Assembly: GCF_900101745.1 (NCBI RefSeq) | Contig: NZ_FNAD01000005.1 | Location: 1-64,000 of the forward strand | Direction of reading: 5' to 3' | Length of the DNA stretch: 64,000 nt | From: Glycomyces harbinensis | GTDB lineage: Bacteria > Actinomycetota > Actinomycetes > Mycobacteriales > Micromonosporaceae | Shown here: positions 23,293 to 32,256 of the stretch, in pieces | Layout of the letters: each line of letters opens with the position of its first letter | Position numbering within the stretch: position 1 is the stretch's first letter | Notes under the pieces: generated by a model | Seen by the model: the letters and a program-made list of their open reading frames with translations, nothing else | Told to the model about the DNA's origin: nothing | The model's database searches: none | Made by a program: the position numbers and the translations under genes

Positions 23293-23748
23293 ATGAACGA
23301 GCTGAAGACCCAGTTGGAAACCGATATGCGAGCCGCCCTCAAGGCCCAGGACAAGGTGACGCTGGGCACGCTGCGCATGGTCCTCACCGCGGTCAAGAAC
23401 GAAGAGGTCGCGGGGAGTACCCCGCGTGAACTCGACGACGCCGACGTGGTGAAAGTCCTGGTCAAGCAGGCGAAACAGCGCCGTGAGGCGGCCGAGGCGT
23501 TCCGCGCCGGCGGGCGCGAGGAGTCGGCCGACACCGAGCTCGCCGAGGAGGCCGTGATCAAGCGGTACCTGCCGAGCGAACTCACTGAGGCCGAAGTCAC
23601 CCAGTTGGTGCGCGACGCCATCGCCGAGGGCGGATTCGCCGGACCCCGCGACATGGGCAAGGTCATGAAGGCCATCGGGCCCAAGACCGCGGGCCGCGCC
23701 GACGGCAAGCTCGTGGCCGGCATCGTCAAGGCCGAACTGGCCGATTAG
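23293..23748 (+). CDS. GatB/YqeY domain-containing protein
   Basis: 151 residues, the standard length for YqeY. Helical throughout: MNELKTQLETDMRAALKAQD at the start, LRMVLTAVKNEEV, and the C-terminal YqeY signature MGKVMKAIGPKTAGRADGK. This domain is related to the tRNA-binding tail of GatB and is thought to act in tRNA-dependent amidation or quality control. The exact role is unsettled. The ATG lies 8 nt after a -10-like TAGATT. Confidence 0.92.
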   Translation: MNELKTQLETDMRAALKAQDKVTLGTLRMVLTAVKNEEVAGSTPRELDDADVVKVLVKQAKQRREAAEAFRAGGREESADTELAEEAVIKRYLPSELTEAEVTQLVRDAIAEGGFAGPRDMGKVMKAIGPKTAGRADGKLVAGIVKAELAD

Positions 23749-24031
23749 GCGCCTCGCGCGCGTCACCGTCCCAAACCCCCACCCACCCAGGGGACCGAAG
23801 TCTGCGGCGATCATGGCAGCCGGGTCCGACAGGAAACGCCCCTCGGGCACCGCCGCCGCACGGGGTTCACCCGAAGGCGTGAAACCCGGGGACGGCGGCG
23901 CGTGCGGCCCGGGTCGCGCCGCGGGGCGCCCGCCCGCGCGGGCGCACGGGTCGTGTCGCTGTTCACGGCTATTGTTGAAGGTCGGGCCCGCTCCGTCCGA
24001 CGACGCTGATACGCAGAACCTTGAGGAACCC
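23749..24031. other. intergenic region before prfC
   Basis: About 280 bp of very GC-rich sequence with no gene. The prfC ribosome site (TTGAGGAA) is at its end. A possible -10 (TATTGT) lies near 23,970. Confidence 0.4.
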
Positions 24032-25693
24032 ATGTCCAGCCACATCGCGGCCGAGGCCGCGCGCCGCCGCACCTTCGCGGTGATCTCCCACCCCGACGCC
24101 GGAAAGTCGACGATCACCGAGGCCCTGGCGCTGTACGGCCGCGCCATCTCCTCGGCCGGCGCCGTCCACGGCAAGGGCGACCGCAAGGGCGTGGTCTCCG
24201 ACTGGATGTCCATGGAGCAGGACCGCGGCATCTCCATCACCTCCGCGGCGCTCCAGTTCGAATACCGCGACTGCGTCGTGAACCTCCTCGACACCCCCGG
24301 CCACGCCGACTTCTCCGAGGACACCTACCGCGTCCTCACCGCCGTCGACGCCGCCGTCATGCTCCTGGACGCCGCCAAGGGCCTGGAGCCGCAGACCCTC
24401 AAGCTCTTCGAGGTGTGCCGGGCCCGGCGCATCCCCGTCATCACCTTCGTCAACAAGTGGGACCGCCCCGCCAAGGACGCCCTGGAGCTCATCGAGGAGA
24501 TCGAGACCCGCATCGGCATCAAGCCGACCCCGGTGACCTGGCCCGTCGGCGTCGGCGGCGAGTTCCGCGGCGTCATCGAGCGCGTCGGGTTCGTCGAGGG
24601 GGGCGAGGCGGACGGGAAGCGCGGCGAAGCGACCGGCGGACGCCGCCTCGCGGGCCCGCAGGTCCCCGGCATGGTCCGCTACGAGCGCTCCCCCGGCGGC
24701 CAGCAGCTGGCCGTCTCGGAGTTCCTCGACGAGGACGCCGCGCTGGCCGCGTTCGGCCCCGACTACGAGCGCGCCCGCGAGGAGTCCGAGCTGCTGTCGG
24801 CGGTCGAGGCCGACTTCGACCCGAAGACCTTCGAGGCCGGGCACACCACCCCGACCCTGTTCGGGGCCGCGCTCGTGCACTTCGGCGTGGGCCAGCTCCT
24901 GGACCTCCTCGTGGACATCGCGCCCTCGCCGTTCGCGCGCGAGGACGCCGCCGGGGCGCCGCGCGAACTGGAGACCGGCTTCTCGGGGTTCGTCTTCAAG
25001 TCCCAGGCGAACATGAACGCCTCCCATCGCGACCAGCTCGCGTTCATCCGCGTCTGCTCGGGCAAGTTCGAGCGCGGCATGCAGGTCACGCAGGCCCAGG
25101 GCGGGCGCACCATGTCCACCAAGTACGCGCAGACGCTCTTCGGGGCCTCGCGCGACACCGTCGAGGAGGCCTGGCCGGGCGACATCGTCGGCCTGGTCAA
25201 CGCCACCGGCCTGTCCGTGGGCGACACGATCTACGCGGGCAGGTCCGTGGAGTACCCGCCGCTGCCGGCGTTCGCCCCCGAGCACTTCGGGGCCCTCCAG
25301 ATGCACGACACGTCCAAGGCGAAGCGGTTCCGCCGCGGCATCGCACAGCTCGACGCCGAGGGCGTCGTGCAGGTCCTCTACTCCGAGCGCCGCGGCGAGG
25401 CCACGCCCGTGCTCGCCGCCGTCGGCCCCCTCCAGTTCGAGGTCACCGTCGCGCGCCTGGCCGCCGAGTTCGACGTCCCGGCCACCATCGACAACCTGCC
25501 CTACCAGCTCGCCCGCGTCACCGACGCCGAAGGCGCGGCCCGCCTGCGCACCTCCCCGGGCGTCGAGGTGTTCACCCGCCCGCGCGACGGCGCGCACCTG
25601 GTGGCCCTGCCGAACAAGTACCGGATCCAGACGCTCCTCAACGACCACCCGGGCCTGTCGCTCGAGCCGCTCCTGGCCGGGGGCCAGGGCTGA
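24032..25693 (+). CDS. prfC: peptide chain release factor 3
   Basis: 553 residues from the ATG at 24,032 (GAGGAA seven bases upstream). A longer upstream frame is not coding-like. This GTPase recycles RF1/RF2 from the ribosome after peptide release. Visible: P-loop SHPDAGKST (residues 19-27), EQDRGISIT switch [20 protein letters not shown] in the NKxD position, then the RF3 C-terminal part (GPLQFEV and LARVTDAEG). In TEF-like proteins the P-loop usually ends TT; here ST. The stop overlaps the ksgA start by one base, so they are coupled. Confidence 0.95.
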   Translation: MSSHIAAEAARRRTFAVISHPDAGKSTITEALALYGRAISSAGAVHGKGDRKGVVSDWMSMEQDRGISITSAALQFEYRDCVVNLLDTPGHADFSEDTYRVLTAVDAAVMLLDAAKGLEPQTLKLFEVCRARRIPVITFVNKWDRPAKDALELIEEIETRIGIKPTPVTWPVGVGGEFRGVIERVGFVEGGEADGKRGEATGGRRLAGPQVPGMVRYERSPGGQQLAVSEFLDEDAALAAFGPDYERAREESELLSAVEADFDPKTFEAGHTTPTLFGAALVHFGVGQLLDLLVDIAPSPFAREDAAGAPRELETGFSGFVFKSQANMNASHRDQLAFIRVCSGKFERGMQVTQAQGGRTMSTKYAQTLFGASRDTVEEAWPGDIVGLVNATGLSVGDTIYAGRSVEYPPLPAFAPEHFGALQMHDTSKAKRFRRGIAQLDAEGVVQVLYSERRGEATPVLAAVGPLQFEVTVARLAAEFDVPATIDNLPYQLARVTDAEGAARLRTSPGVEVFTRPRDGAHLVALPNKYRIQTLLNDHPGLSLEPLLAGGQG

Positions 25694-26562
25694 TGGCGCG
25701 CCTGCTGACCTCGAGCGCCATCCGGTCCCTGTCACGGGGCCTGGCGATCTCGCCGACGAAGAAGTGGGGCCAGAACTTCGTCGTCGACGCCAACACGGTG
25801 CGCCGCATCGTCAAGGTCGCGAACCTCGACGCCGACGACGTCGTCATGGAGGTCGGCCCGGGCCTGGGCTCGCTCACCTTGGCGCTCATCGAGGTCGCCC
25901 GACACGTGATCGCCGTCGAGATCGACCCGAAACTCGCCCTCGCCCTGCCCACCACGGTCGCGCACCGCGCCCCCGAGGAGCACCGGCGGCTCACCGTCGT
26001 CGAGGCCGACGCCGCCCGCATCAAGCCCGAGCAGATGCCCGAGGCCCCCACGGCGCTCGTGGCGAACCTGCCCTACAACGTGGCCGTGCCCGTCGTCCTC
26101 CACGCCCTGGAGACCTTCCCGAGCCTGCGCAAGGGCCTCGTGATGGTCCAGGCCGAGGTCGGGGACCGGCTCACCGCCGGGCCGGGTTCCAAGATCTACG
26201 GCGTCCCCAGCGTCAAGATGGCCTGGTACGCCAAGTCGAGGCGCGCCGGGTCCGTGTCCGCGAAGGTGTTCTGGCCCGAGCCCAACGTCGCCAGCGGCCT
26301 GGTCGCCTTCGAGCGCATCGAGAGTCCGAAGGCGAACCGCGTCGAGGTCTTCGGCGCCGTCGACGCCGCGTTCGGCCAGCGGCGCAAGATGCTGCGCCAG
26401 TCGCTCAAGTCGTGGGCGGGCGAATCCGCGGACGCCGTGCTCGAACGCGCCGGGATCGAACCCACAAGGCGGGGTGAATCGTTGGACATAGCGGAGTTCG
26501 TCGCCCTCGCCGACGCCAAGGAGGCGCTGGGCGATGCCGCACCGCCACCGCAGGAGGCCTGA
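25693..26562 (+). CDS. rsmA: 16S rRNA dimethyladenosine transferase
   Basis: 289 residues. RsmA/KsgA dimethylates two adenines in the 3' hairpin of 16S rRNA using S-adenosylmethionine. The conserved [10 protein letters not shown] start, SAM loop [10 protein letters not shown], acidic VEIDPKL and catalytic NLPYNVAVP are all present, with the [13 protein letters not shown] segment near the C-terminal domain. The ATG overlaps the prfC stop (TGATG). The stop abuts the ispE ATG, giving a prfC-ksgA-ispE operon. The ksgA-ispE order is standard in actinobacteria. Confidence 0.96.
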   Translation: MARLLTSSAIRSLSRGLAISPTKKWGQNFVVDANTVRRIVKVANLDADDVVMEVGPGLGSLTLALIEVARHVIAVEIDPKLALALPTTVAHRAPEEHRRLTVVEADAARIKPEQMPEAPTALVANLPYNVAVPVVLHALETFPSLRKGLVMVQAEVGDRLTAGPGSKIYGVPSVKMAWYAKSRRAGSVSAKVFWPEPNVASGLVAFERIESPKANRVEVFGAVDAAFGQRRKMLRQSLKSWAGESADAVLERAGIEPTRRGESLDIAEFVALADAKEALGDAAPPPQEA

Positions 26563-27495
26563 ATGACCGGACAGACCGCACCAGCCCAGCCCGGGGCCGC
26601 GATCAGCGTCGACGTGCCCGCCAAGATCAACCCGCACCTGGGCGTCGGGGACCCCCGCGCCGACGGGTACCACGCGCTGTCCACCGTGTACCAGGCGATC
26701 AGCCTGCACGACACCGTCACCGCCGAGCGCCTGGGAGAGCCGGGCATCAAGCTCACCATCTCCGGCGAGGGCGCCGGAACGCTCCCCCACGACGAAACGA
26801 ACCTCGCCCACAAGGCCGCGAAGCTCGTCGCCCTGTACGCCGGGATCGAGCCCGACGTGCGCCTGCACCTGAACAAGCGCATCCCCGTCGCCGGGGGCCT
26901 CGCGGGCGGCTCGGCGGACGCGGCCGGGGCGCTCATCGCGTGCGCGCGGCTGTGGGAGGTCGAGATCGGCGACGCCGAACTGCACCGGCTCGCGGCCGGG
27001 CTCGGCTCCGACGTCCCGTTCTGCCTCAAGGGCGGCACCGCGATCGGCACCGGGCGCGGCGAGGAGCTGACCCCCGTCGCGGCCAAGGGCGGCTGGCACT
27101 GGGTCGTGGCCACCACGGACACGCAGATCGCCACGCCCGAGTGCTACAAGGAGGTCGACCGGCTCCGCGAGGACGGCATCGGCCGCTACTCGTCGGACGT
27201 GAACGCGATCGTGCAGGCCTTCGAGCGCGGCGCGAGCGCCGACGAACTCGCCCGGCTCCTGGTCAACGACATGGAGGCCGCCGCGGTGAGCCTGCGCCCG
27301 CAGCTGGCCTCGCTCATGCACGGCGGCCTCGAAGAGAGCGCCCTCGCCGCGCACGTCTCCGGTTCGGGGCCGACGGTCCTGTTCCTGGCCACGGACGTCA
27401 AGCACGCCGTGGCCCTGGCCCGGCGCATCCGCATGCGGGGCGGCGCCCGGAGCGTCCACCTGGCGCACGGCCCGGTCGCCGGACCCGCCGCGTAG
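26563..27495 (+). CDS. ispE: 4-diphosphocytidyl-2-C-methyl-D-erythritol kinase
   Basis: 310 residues. IspE phosphorylates CDP-methylerythritol in the MEP isoprenoid pathway. A GHMP-kinase fold: catalytic Lys in AKINPHLGVG (Lys21), ATP loop PVAGGLAGGSADAAGAL (about 108-124) and the C-terminal GSGPTVLFL. The start follows the ksgA stop immediately, with GGAGG inside ksgA. Length and motifs are complete. Confidence 0.96.
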   Translation: MTGQTAPAQPGAAISVDVPAKINPHLGVGDPRADGYHALSTVYQAISLHDTVTAERLGEPGIKLTISGEGAGTLPHDETNLAHKAAKLVALYAGIEPDVRLHLNKRIPVAGGLAGGSADAAGALIACARLWEVEIGDAELHRLAAGLGSDVPFCLKGGTAIGTGRGEELTPVAAKGGWHWVVATTDTQIATPECYKEVDRLREDGIGRYSSDVNAIVQAFERGASADELARLLVNDMEAAAVSLRPQLASLMHGGLEESALAAHVSGSGPTVLFLATDVKHAVALARRIRMRGGARSVHLAHGPVAGPAA

Positions 27496-27563
27496 CCGCC
27501 CGGTTCCTCAGCCGCGCAGCCGTTCAGCGGCTCGACGGCGAAGGCTCGTAGACGCATCGTGTC

Positions 27564-27599
27564 GCAAGTGGACAGAACTTCCCGGTTCTGTCTACTTGC
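27564..27599 (+). terminator. hairpin terminator after ispE
   Basis: 14-bp arms (27,564-27,577 and 27,586-27,599) with one G-T pair and an 8-nt loop, about 70 bp after the ispE stop. Confidence 0.65.
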
Positions 27600-27680
27600 T
27601 ACTCGAGCTTCCCGCTGCGTAGACAAATCGGCACATAAGTGCAGGTCGAGCCGTAGCGCCGTGATCACCGGACCGTGCAC

Positions 27681-27698
27681 GTGGCACGGATCTGCCAC
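27681..27698. promoter_or_regulatory. inverted repeat upstream of the first YbaB module
   Basis: GTGGCA-CGGATC-TGCCAC, 52 bp before the YbaB ATG. Possible operator; no further support. Confidence 0.35.
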
Positions 27699-27749
27699 AC
27701 TGGAGTGACCATGCTCACCCCCCCCTGTGGCGATCCCCGAGGAGTCCAC

Positions 27750-28175
27750 ATGAGCGACACGCCCCTGCCCTCCACCGCGCCGAGCCCGGACGCCGAGCGC
27801 CCCGACGCGCGCACCGACCTGCGCGGCTACCTCGCCGACTTCGGGGCCCGGATGACCCGGCTCCAGGAGCGGGCCGCGGACTCCCAGGACCGCCTCGCCG
27901 CCGTCAGCGCCACCGGCGCCAGCTCCGGCGGCGAGGTCACCGTCACCGTCGGCGCCGGCGGCGCCCTCACCGACATCGCCTTCACCTCCGAAGTGCGTCG
28001 CACCAGCCCCGAATCCCTGTCCGACATGGTCAAAGAGGCCTACGGCAAGGCCGTCACCGCCGCCTCGGCGCAGTCCACCGCGGCCGTCACCGGCCTCCTC
28101 GGCGAGGGCACGCCCGCACTCGCCGACTTCGAAGCGTCGCTGCGGCGGCGCACCGGGGGCGGTGAGGAGCAGTGA
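27750..28175 (+). CDS. YbaB/EbfC family protein (module 1)
   Basis: 141 residues from the ATG at 27,750 (GAGGAG upstream). After a disordered start and a coiled segment (RMTRLQERAADSQDRLAAV) comes the YbaB beta-helix core: GGEVTVTVGAGGALTDIAF and LSDMVKEAYGKAVTAAS. YbaB proteins form dimers that bind DNA. In actinobacteria, divergent members sit beside ESX-like secreted proteins and their role is not settled. It overlaps the next gene by 4 bp (GTGA). The parallel gene at 30,398 has the same core. Confidence 0.85.
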   Translation: MSDTPLPSTAPSPDAERPDARTDLRGYLADFGARMTRLQERAADSQDRLAAVSATGASSGGEVTVTVGAGGALTDIAFTSEVRRTSPESLSDMVKEAYGKAVTAASAQSTAAVTGLLGEGTPALADFEASLRRRTGGGEEQ

Positions 28176-28504
28176 GCGGCGGCTGGGACGTCTTCCTCGA
28201 GCCGATCGCGGAGCTCATCGCCGCCACCCGCGGCGACGTCGCCCACCCGCTCAAGGAGATCGCGCAGCGCGCCGCCTCCGCCGAACTGGGCGACCAGAAC
28301 GCGTTCAGCGAACTCCTGTCCGGGCAGGTCCCCGAGGCCGTCGAGCGGTTCGACACCGCCGCCGAGGGCGCGCTGCGGGCCGCCGCCGACTTCGCGGACG
28401 CCCTCGCCGAGGCCGTCGGGGCCTCCAGCCGGGCCTACGAGGACGCCGACCGCCGCGGCGCCGAGGAGCTGCTGCGGCTCACCGGGGAGCTGAGGTCGTC
28501 ATGA
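28172..28504 (+). CDS. small ESX-like helical protein (module 1)
   Basis: 110 residues from the GTG overlapping the YbaB stop. All-helical, with a C-terminal SSRAYEDADRRGAEELLRLT segment. The Y-x-D-x-D tail is common in small type VII partner proteins, and a similar AYHDNDGAVAAEFNRFT ends the module 2 protein. There is no central WXG motif. It is likely a partner or immunity-like protein of the large WXG-type protein that follows with a 4-bp overlap (ATGA). This is an inference from context. Confidence 0.65.
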   Translation: MSGGWDVFLEPIAELIAATRGDVAHPLKEIAQRAASAELGDQNAFSELLSGQVPEAVERFDTAAEGALRAAADFADALAEAVGASSRAYEDADRRGAEELLRLTGELRSS

Positions 28505-30210
28505 GCTGGATCTCCGACATCGCCGGCGACGTCATCGGCGCCGCCGGGGACCTCGCCGAGGACGCGCTCGACGTCGCCGGCGACGCGGCCTCCGCGCTGG
28601 CCGACGGGATCGTCGCCACCGCCGAGGGCGCCTACGAGGTCGCCGAGAGCGTCTTCGACGGCGTCCAGTCCGTAGGCGACTTCATCGGCGAGTACCAGGA
28701 CCTGCTGGGCATGGCCGTCAACCCCCTGGGGTACCTGTCCGGCGCGGTCGCCGGGTACATCGCCGGGAACATCGATTGGATCGAGGAGCCGATCGACCTG
28801 CTCCAAGGCGACACCGACCCGATCAAGACGTTCGTGGAGGAGTGGAAGGCCCTGTCCGACGAGCTCGCCGGGGTGGCCGCGATCCTCGCGGCCGGCTCGA
28901 AGAGCTCGGCGGACGTGTGGAAGGGCGACGCGGGCGAGCGGTACCGGAAGGTCGCCGGCGCGTTCGCGAAGCTCCTCACCAGGTCGGCCTCGTTGGCGCG
29001 CACCGCGGCCGACCGGATCAACACCATCGGCAACCTCGTCTCGGAGGCGCGCGGCGAGGTCGTCGAGATGGTCTTCGACTGCCTTGAGCGGTGCGTCCAG
29101 ATCATGTGGATGGCGCTGGCCGCCAGCGTGTTCAGCCTGGGCGGGTCGATCGCGGCGGGCATCGCCATGATCGTGCAGGAGGCCGCGGGCTGCATCCGGG
29201 AGGTCGAGCAGCGCCTGGAGCGCCTCGACACCGACGTGAGCGCGGCCCTCGAAGGCCTCGCCGAGGTCGAGGCCGCGTTCGGGCAGATCCAGCAGACCCT
29301 GGCGCAGTCGGCCCAGAACGTCCGCAACCCGCGGGCGACGGCGCCGACGCCGGTGTCGGGCAGGCGGCCCCGCGGGAGCAGGCTCCCCGCAGCGCCGAAG
29401 CGGCGCACCCCGGACTCGGACCCCTACCGGCCCGGCGCGGACGGCGCCGGACCGGGATCGGTCGGCGACCACGCGGGCGGCGGCCCCGCCGGGGGCGGGC
29501 CCTCCGGCGGAGGCGGCCCGTCGGGCGGCGGCGGACCCTCGGGAGGCGGCGGAGGCGGCGGCCCCGAGGAGCCGACCGAGGAGGAGCCCGCCGAGGACAA
29601 GCCGAAGAAAGACGACCCCCAGACCGGCGTGACCGACCTGCCGGACGGCTCGAAGGTCCTGCACCCCTACCTGGTCGCGTCGATCCCCGACGCGCTGTGG
29701 GCGGCCATGGCCCAGAACATCCCGCGCGAGATGTGGGAGGCGATGGCCGCCGACCCCGACGCGATCCCGCCCGAACTCGCCAAGTACGCACCCGACGACC
29801 TCAGGAAGCAGTTCCCCAGCAACGACCCCGAATGGGAAGCGCCCGTGGGCGAGGACGGCCGACCCAAACCCATCGGGGCGACCCTGCCGCCCGACCTCGT
29901 CCAGCACCTGACGCCCGAGATCCGCCAGATCATCGACGGCTTCGACATGAAGGCGGGCGAAGAGGCCTGGGAGCAGGAGCACCTCACCGAGGAGCAGCGG
30001 CTGCGCGACGACCTCGCCGAGGCGACCACGCCCGAGGAGAAGGTCGCGATCCTGGAACGGCTCGACCAGATCCACGAGGACGAGGAGTCCCAGTGGCGCG
30101 CGACCGAATCGCGCGAGCGGGCCGAACGCGCCGCCGAGGACTTCAGCGAGACGGCGGGAAGGCTCGCCGAGGAGGTCCGGCAGACCTTCGGCCCGGCCAC
30201 GCCCCTGTAG
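28501..30210 (+). CDS. large WXG-domain protein (module 1), possible type VII substrate
   Basis: 569 residues. The first ~290 are alpha-helical with hydrophobic segments and a WKG turn (SADVWKGDAGERYRKVAGAF), the WXG hairpin typical of type VII secretion substrates. Then comes a Pro/Gly-rich linker (GGGGPSGGGG runs near residues 315-345) and a ~200-residue C-terminal part (from TGVTDLPDGSKVLHPYLV) rich in charged helices, including WEQEHLTEEQRLRDDLAEA. I recognise no toxin domain, but a WXG head, a flexible linker and a variable tail are the layout of polymorphic effectors. No secretion machinery lies in the window. A 14-bp hairpin follows. Confidence 0.75.
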   Translation: MSWISDIAGDVIGAAGDLAEDALDVAGDAASALADGIVATAEGAYEVAESVFDGVQSVGDFIGEYQDLLGMAVNPLGYLSGAVAGYIAGNIDWIEEPIDLLQGDTDPIKTFVEEWKALSDELAGVAAILAAGSKSSADVWKGDAGERYRKVAGAFAKLLTRSASLARTAADRINTIGNLVSEARGEVVEMVFDCLERCVQIMWMALAASVFSLGGSIAAGIAMIVQEAAGCIREVEQRLERLDTDVSAALEGLAEVEAAFGQIQQTLAQSAQNVRNPRATAPTPVSGRRPRGSRLPAAPKRRTPDSDPYRPGADGAGPGSVGDHAGGGPAGGGPSGGGGPSGGGGPSGGGGGGGPEEPTEEEPAEDKPKKDDPQTGVTDLPDGSKVLHPYLVASIPDALWAAMAQNIPREMWEAMAADPDAIPPELAKYAPDDLRKQFPSNDPEWEAPVGEDGRPKPIGATLPPDLVQHLTPEIRQIIDGFDMKAGEEAWEQEHLTEEQRLRDDLAEATTPEEKVAILERLDQIHEDEESQWRATESRERAERAAEDFSETAGRLAEEVRQTFGPATPL

Positions 30211-30222
30211 CGCCCCACTGGG

Positions 30223-30254
30223 CCCGTTGCGGCGCAGCAGTGCGCCGCAACGGG
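30223..30254 (+). terminator. strong hairpin between the two modules
   Basis: Perfect 14-bp arms (CCCGTTGCGGCGCA and its complement) with loop GCAG, 12 bp after the module 1 stop. Confidence 0.8.
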
Positions 30255-30266
30255 TCCGAACACGCG

Positions 30267-30329
30267 CGGAAGGTGACGCCGCACCATCTTGGACACTTCG
30301 GCGCCTTCTGGGAGGGGCGCAAAATGCAC
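30267..30329 (-). pseudogene. short coaX-like relic
   Basis: The minus strand reads LPEGAEVSKMVRRHLP, matching PQQGAEVSKMAQRYYP of the coaX gene at 32,257-33,018, including a 22-bp identical run. Too long to be chance, too short to function. Confidence 0.5.
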
Positions 30330-30397
30330 CGACTTTTAACCATGGGTGGATACGTTCACGCCGTCGCATGCCCGTTTCCAGAAAGGCGCGTGGAACC

Positions 30398-30757
30398 ATG
30401 CCCTCCGTGTTCGAAGATCCAGAAGGATTCATGCGGGATTTCGAGAGCCGCATCACCACCATGGTCGAGAAGGCGTCCTCCCTGGACGAGGCGCTGGGGG
30501 CGGCCACCGCCACCGCCAGATCCGCGGACGGCGAGGTGCGCGTCACCGTCGGCCTCGGCGGCGCCCTCCAGGAGATCCACCTCAGCAGCAAGTCGCAGAC
30601 CCTGACCCCCAGGACCCTCGCCGCCATGATCAAGGAGACCTACGACCAGGCGGCGCTCCAAGCCGGCAACAACTCCACCCGGGCGCTCGCCGACGTGTTC
30701 GGCGAGGACAGCGAGATCGTCCAGCAGGTCAAAGCGAACCGTCCGCCCGAGGAGTAG
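30398..30757 (+). CDS. YbaB/EbfC family protein (module 2)
   Basis: 119 residues, starting MPSVFEDPEGFMRDFESR. Same fold plan as the module 1 protein: coiled start, DGEVRVTVGLGGALQEIHL, then LAAMIKETYDQAALQAG. The ATG at 30,398 has only a weak, distant GAAAGG. A start at 30,368 is possible. Four bases separate it from the next gene. The role is as uncertain as in module 1, but the repeated order supports a functional unit. Confidence 0.8.
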   Translation: MPSVFEDPEGFMRDFESRITTMVEKASSLDEALGAATATARSADGEVRVTVGLGGALQEIHLSSKSQTLTPRTLAAMIKETYDQAALQAGNNSTRALADVFGEDSEIVQQVKANRPPEE

Positions 30758-30761
30758 CCGC

Positions 30762-31094
30762 GTGCAGAACAACAACGACATCCCCTCCGCGGACGCGTTC
30801 GAGGCCCACGCCGAAGGCATCAAGACCAAGGTGACCGACCGCGTCTCGCAGGCCTTCGACGCCGCACAGCAGAAGGGCTTCGGCGACCTCCTCGACTTCG
30901 GCATCGTCAACCTGCCCTTCGCGGGCGGCGCCGCCGACCTGGCGAACAAGGCCACCGCGGCCATCGGCAGCGCCCGCGAGGGCACCGAAGAGCTCGCCGC
31001 CCAGATCAAGGAGACCGGCGCGGCCTACCACGACAACGACGGCGCGGTCGCGGCCGAGTTCAACAGGTTCACCAGCGAGACGGAGCAGCAATGA
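30762..31094 (+). CDS. small ESX-like helical protein (module 2)
   Basis: 110 residues from the GTG at 30,762 (GAGGAG upstream). The same length as the module 1 protein, with the similar C-terminal ETGAAYHDNDGAVAAEF. Helical, no cysteine, no signal peptide. It overlaps the next gene by 4 bp (ATGA). Likely a partner of the following WXG protein; not recognised beyond that. Confidence 0.65.
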   Translation: MQNNNDIPSADAFEAHAEGIKTKVTDRVSQAFDAAQQKGFGDLLDFGIVNLPFAGGAADLANKATAAIGSAREGTEELAAQIKETGAAYHDNDGAVAAEFNRFTSETEQQ

Positions 31095-32227
31095 ACGACC
31101 TCATCGTCGACCCCAACAAGGCCGTCCCCGGCGCCGACAACTTCGCCGGCGCGAAGGCCCTGCACAGCGCGCAGCTCCTCGCGAACTCCGAGACCGACCT
31201 GGAGAAGGGCCTCAACGGCACGGTCATGGCGCTCGACGTTCTCGGCATGGTCCTCAACCCGCTCATGGGGTTCATGAAGGCCGGCGTCGGATTCCTCATC
31301 GAACACGTCGGACCGCTCCGCGACTTCCTCGAACTCCTGGCCGGCGACCCCACCTCCATCAACGCCACCAAGGACACCTGGAAGAACATCGAGGCCGCCC
31401 TGGACCAGGCCGCCACCGACCTGATCGGCGACGCGGGCGCGGTGGCCGACTGGACCGGCGACGCCGCCGACGCCTACCGGGACCGGATCACCGACTTCGA
31501 GGCCGCGATCCGGGCCGGAAGCTCCGCCTCGGGAAGCCTCGCGAAGTACATGGAGGTCATGGGCATCTGGACCGCGGTCACCCGCGCGCTGGTCCTGGAG
31601 CTCATCTGCGAGTTCGTGTCCCGCGCCATCATGTACGCGCTCGCGGCGCTGGCGGCCTCGTGGTTCACCTTCGGCGGGTCGTTCGCGGCCATGGTCTCGG
31701 GGGTCATCGCCGACGCCCTGATCCTCATCGCCAAGATCTCGACGCACTTCGCCAAGCTCGGCAACGCCATGTCGAAGCTCGCGGGCCGGTTCCCCAAGCT
31801 CGCCGGCTCGCTCGACGACGCGGGCAAGGCGGTGTCGAACTTCGGCATGAAGGGGTACGTCAAGAGCGGCAAGGGGAACATCGCCTACAACAACAAGATG
31901 CTCGACCAGCAGGAAGCGGCGATCAACGCGGGCAAGAACGTCAAGGGGATCGGCGGCCGGATGCCGCACACGCAGGGCGCCAACCAGAAGACCATCTACG
32001 ACACGCTGCGCAGCCCGTTCGGCTCCGGCAACATCCCCGGCACCGGCGCTCTCAAGCCGATCTACAAGGACAAGGTCATCCCGGAGTCGTCCTTCACCGG
32101 TGGCGGCAGAAGCGTCTCCGAGATCATCGGCGGCTACCCGATGACCGGTATCAAGGGCGGCATGAAGGGCACCCCCGCCGCGGTGCAGGACCCCCAGCCG
32201 CCGCAGGACAACCCGCCGCAGCAGTGA
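31091..32227 (+). CDS. large WXG-domain protein (module 2), possible type VII substrate
   Basis: 378 residues. The order of elements matches module 1: LLAGDPTSINATKDTW, then the WXG turn VADWTGDAADAYRDRI, then a hydrophobic helical hairpin (ALAALAASWFTFGGSFAAMVSG). The C-terminal ~130 residues are Gly/Lys/Pro-rich and apparently disordered, ending QPPQDNPPQQ. Without a recognisable toxin domain it may be a structural or orphan substrate. It converges on coaX with a 29-bp gap. Confidence 0.75.
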   Translation: MNDLIVDPNKAVPGADNFAGAKALHSAQLLANSETDLEKGLNGTVMALDVLGMVLNPLMGFMKAGVGFLIEHVGPLRDFLELLAGDPTSINATKDTWKNIEAALDQAATDLIGDAGAVADWTGDAADAYRDRITDFEAAIRAGSSASGSLAKYMEVMGIWTAVTRALVLELICEFVSRAIMYALAALAASWFTFGGSFAAMVSGVIADALILIAKISTHFAKLGNAMSKLAGRFPKLAGSLDDAGKAVSNFGMKGYVKSGKGNIAYNNKMLDQQEAAINAGKNVKGIGGRMPHTQGANQKTIYDTLRSPFGSGNIPGTGALKPIYKDKVIPESSFTGGGRSVSEIIGGYPMTGIKGGMKGTPAAVQDPQPPQDNPPQQ

Positions 32228-32256
32228 CGGGGGCCGGATCCCCTGCCGCGCCTGGA

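Noticed and set aside
23969-25735. 588-codon open frame antisense to prfC
   Set aside because: Long antisense frames are expected at this GC content. The plus strand encodes a complete RF3, and the antisense product is low-complexity Arg/Gly/Val with no family match.
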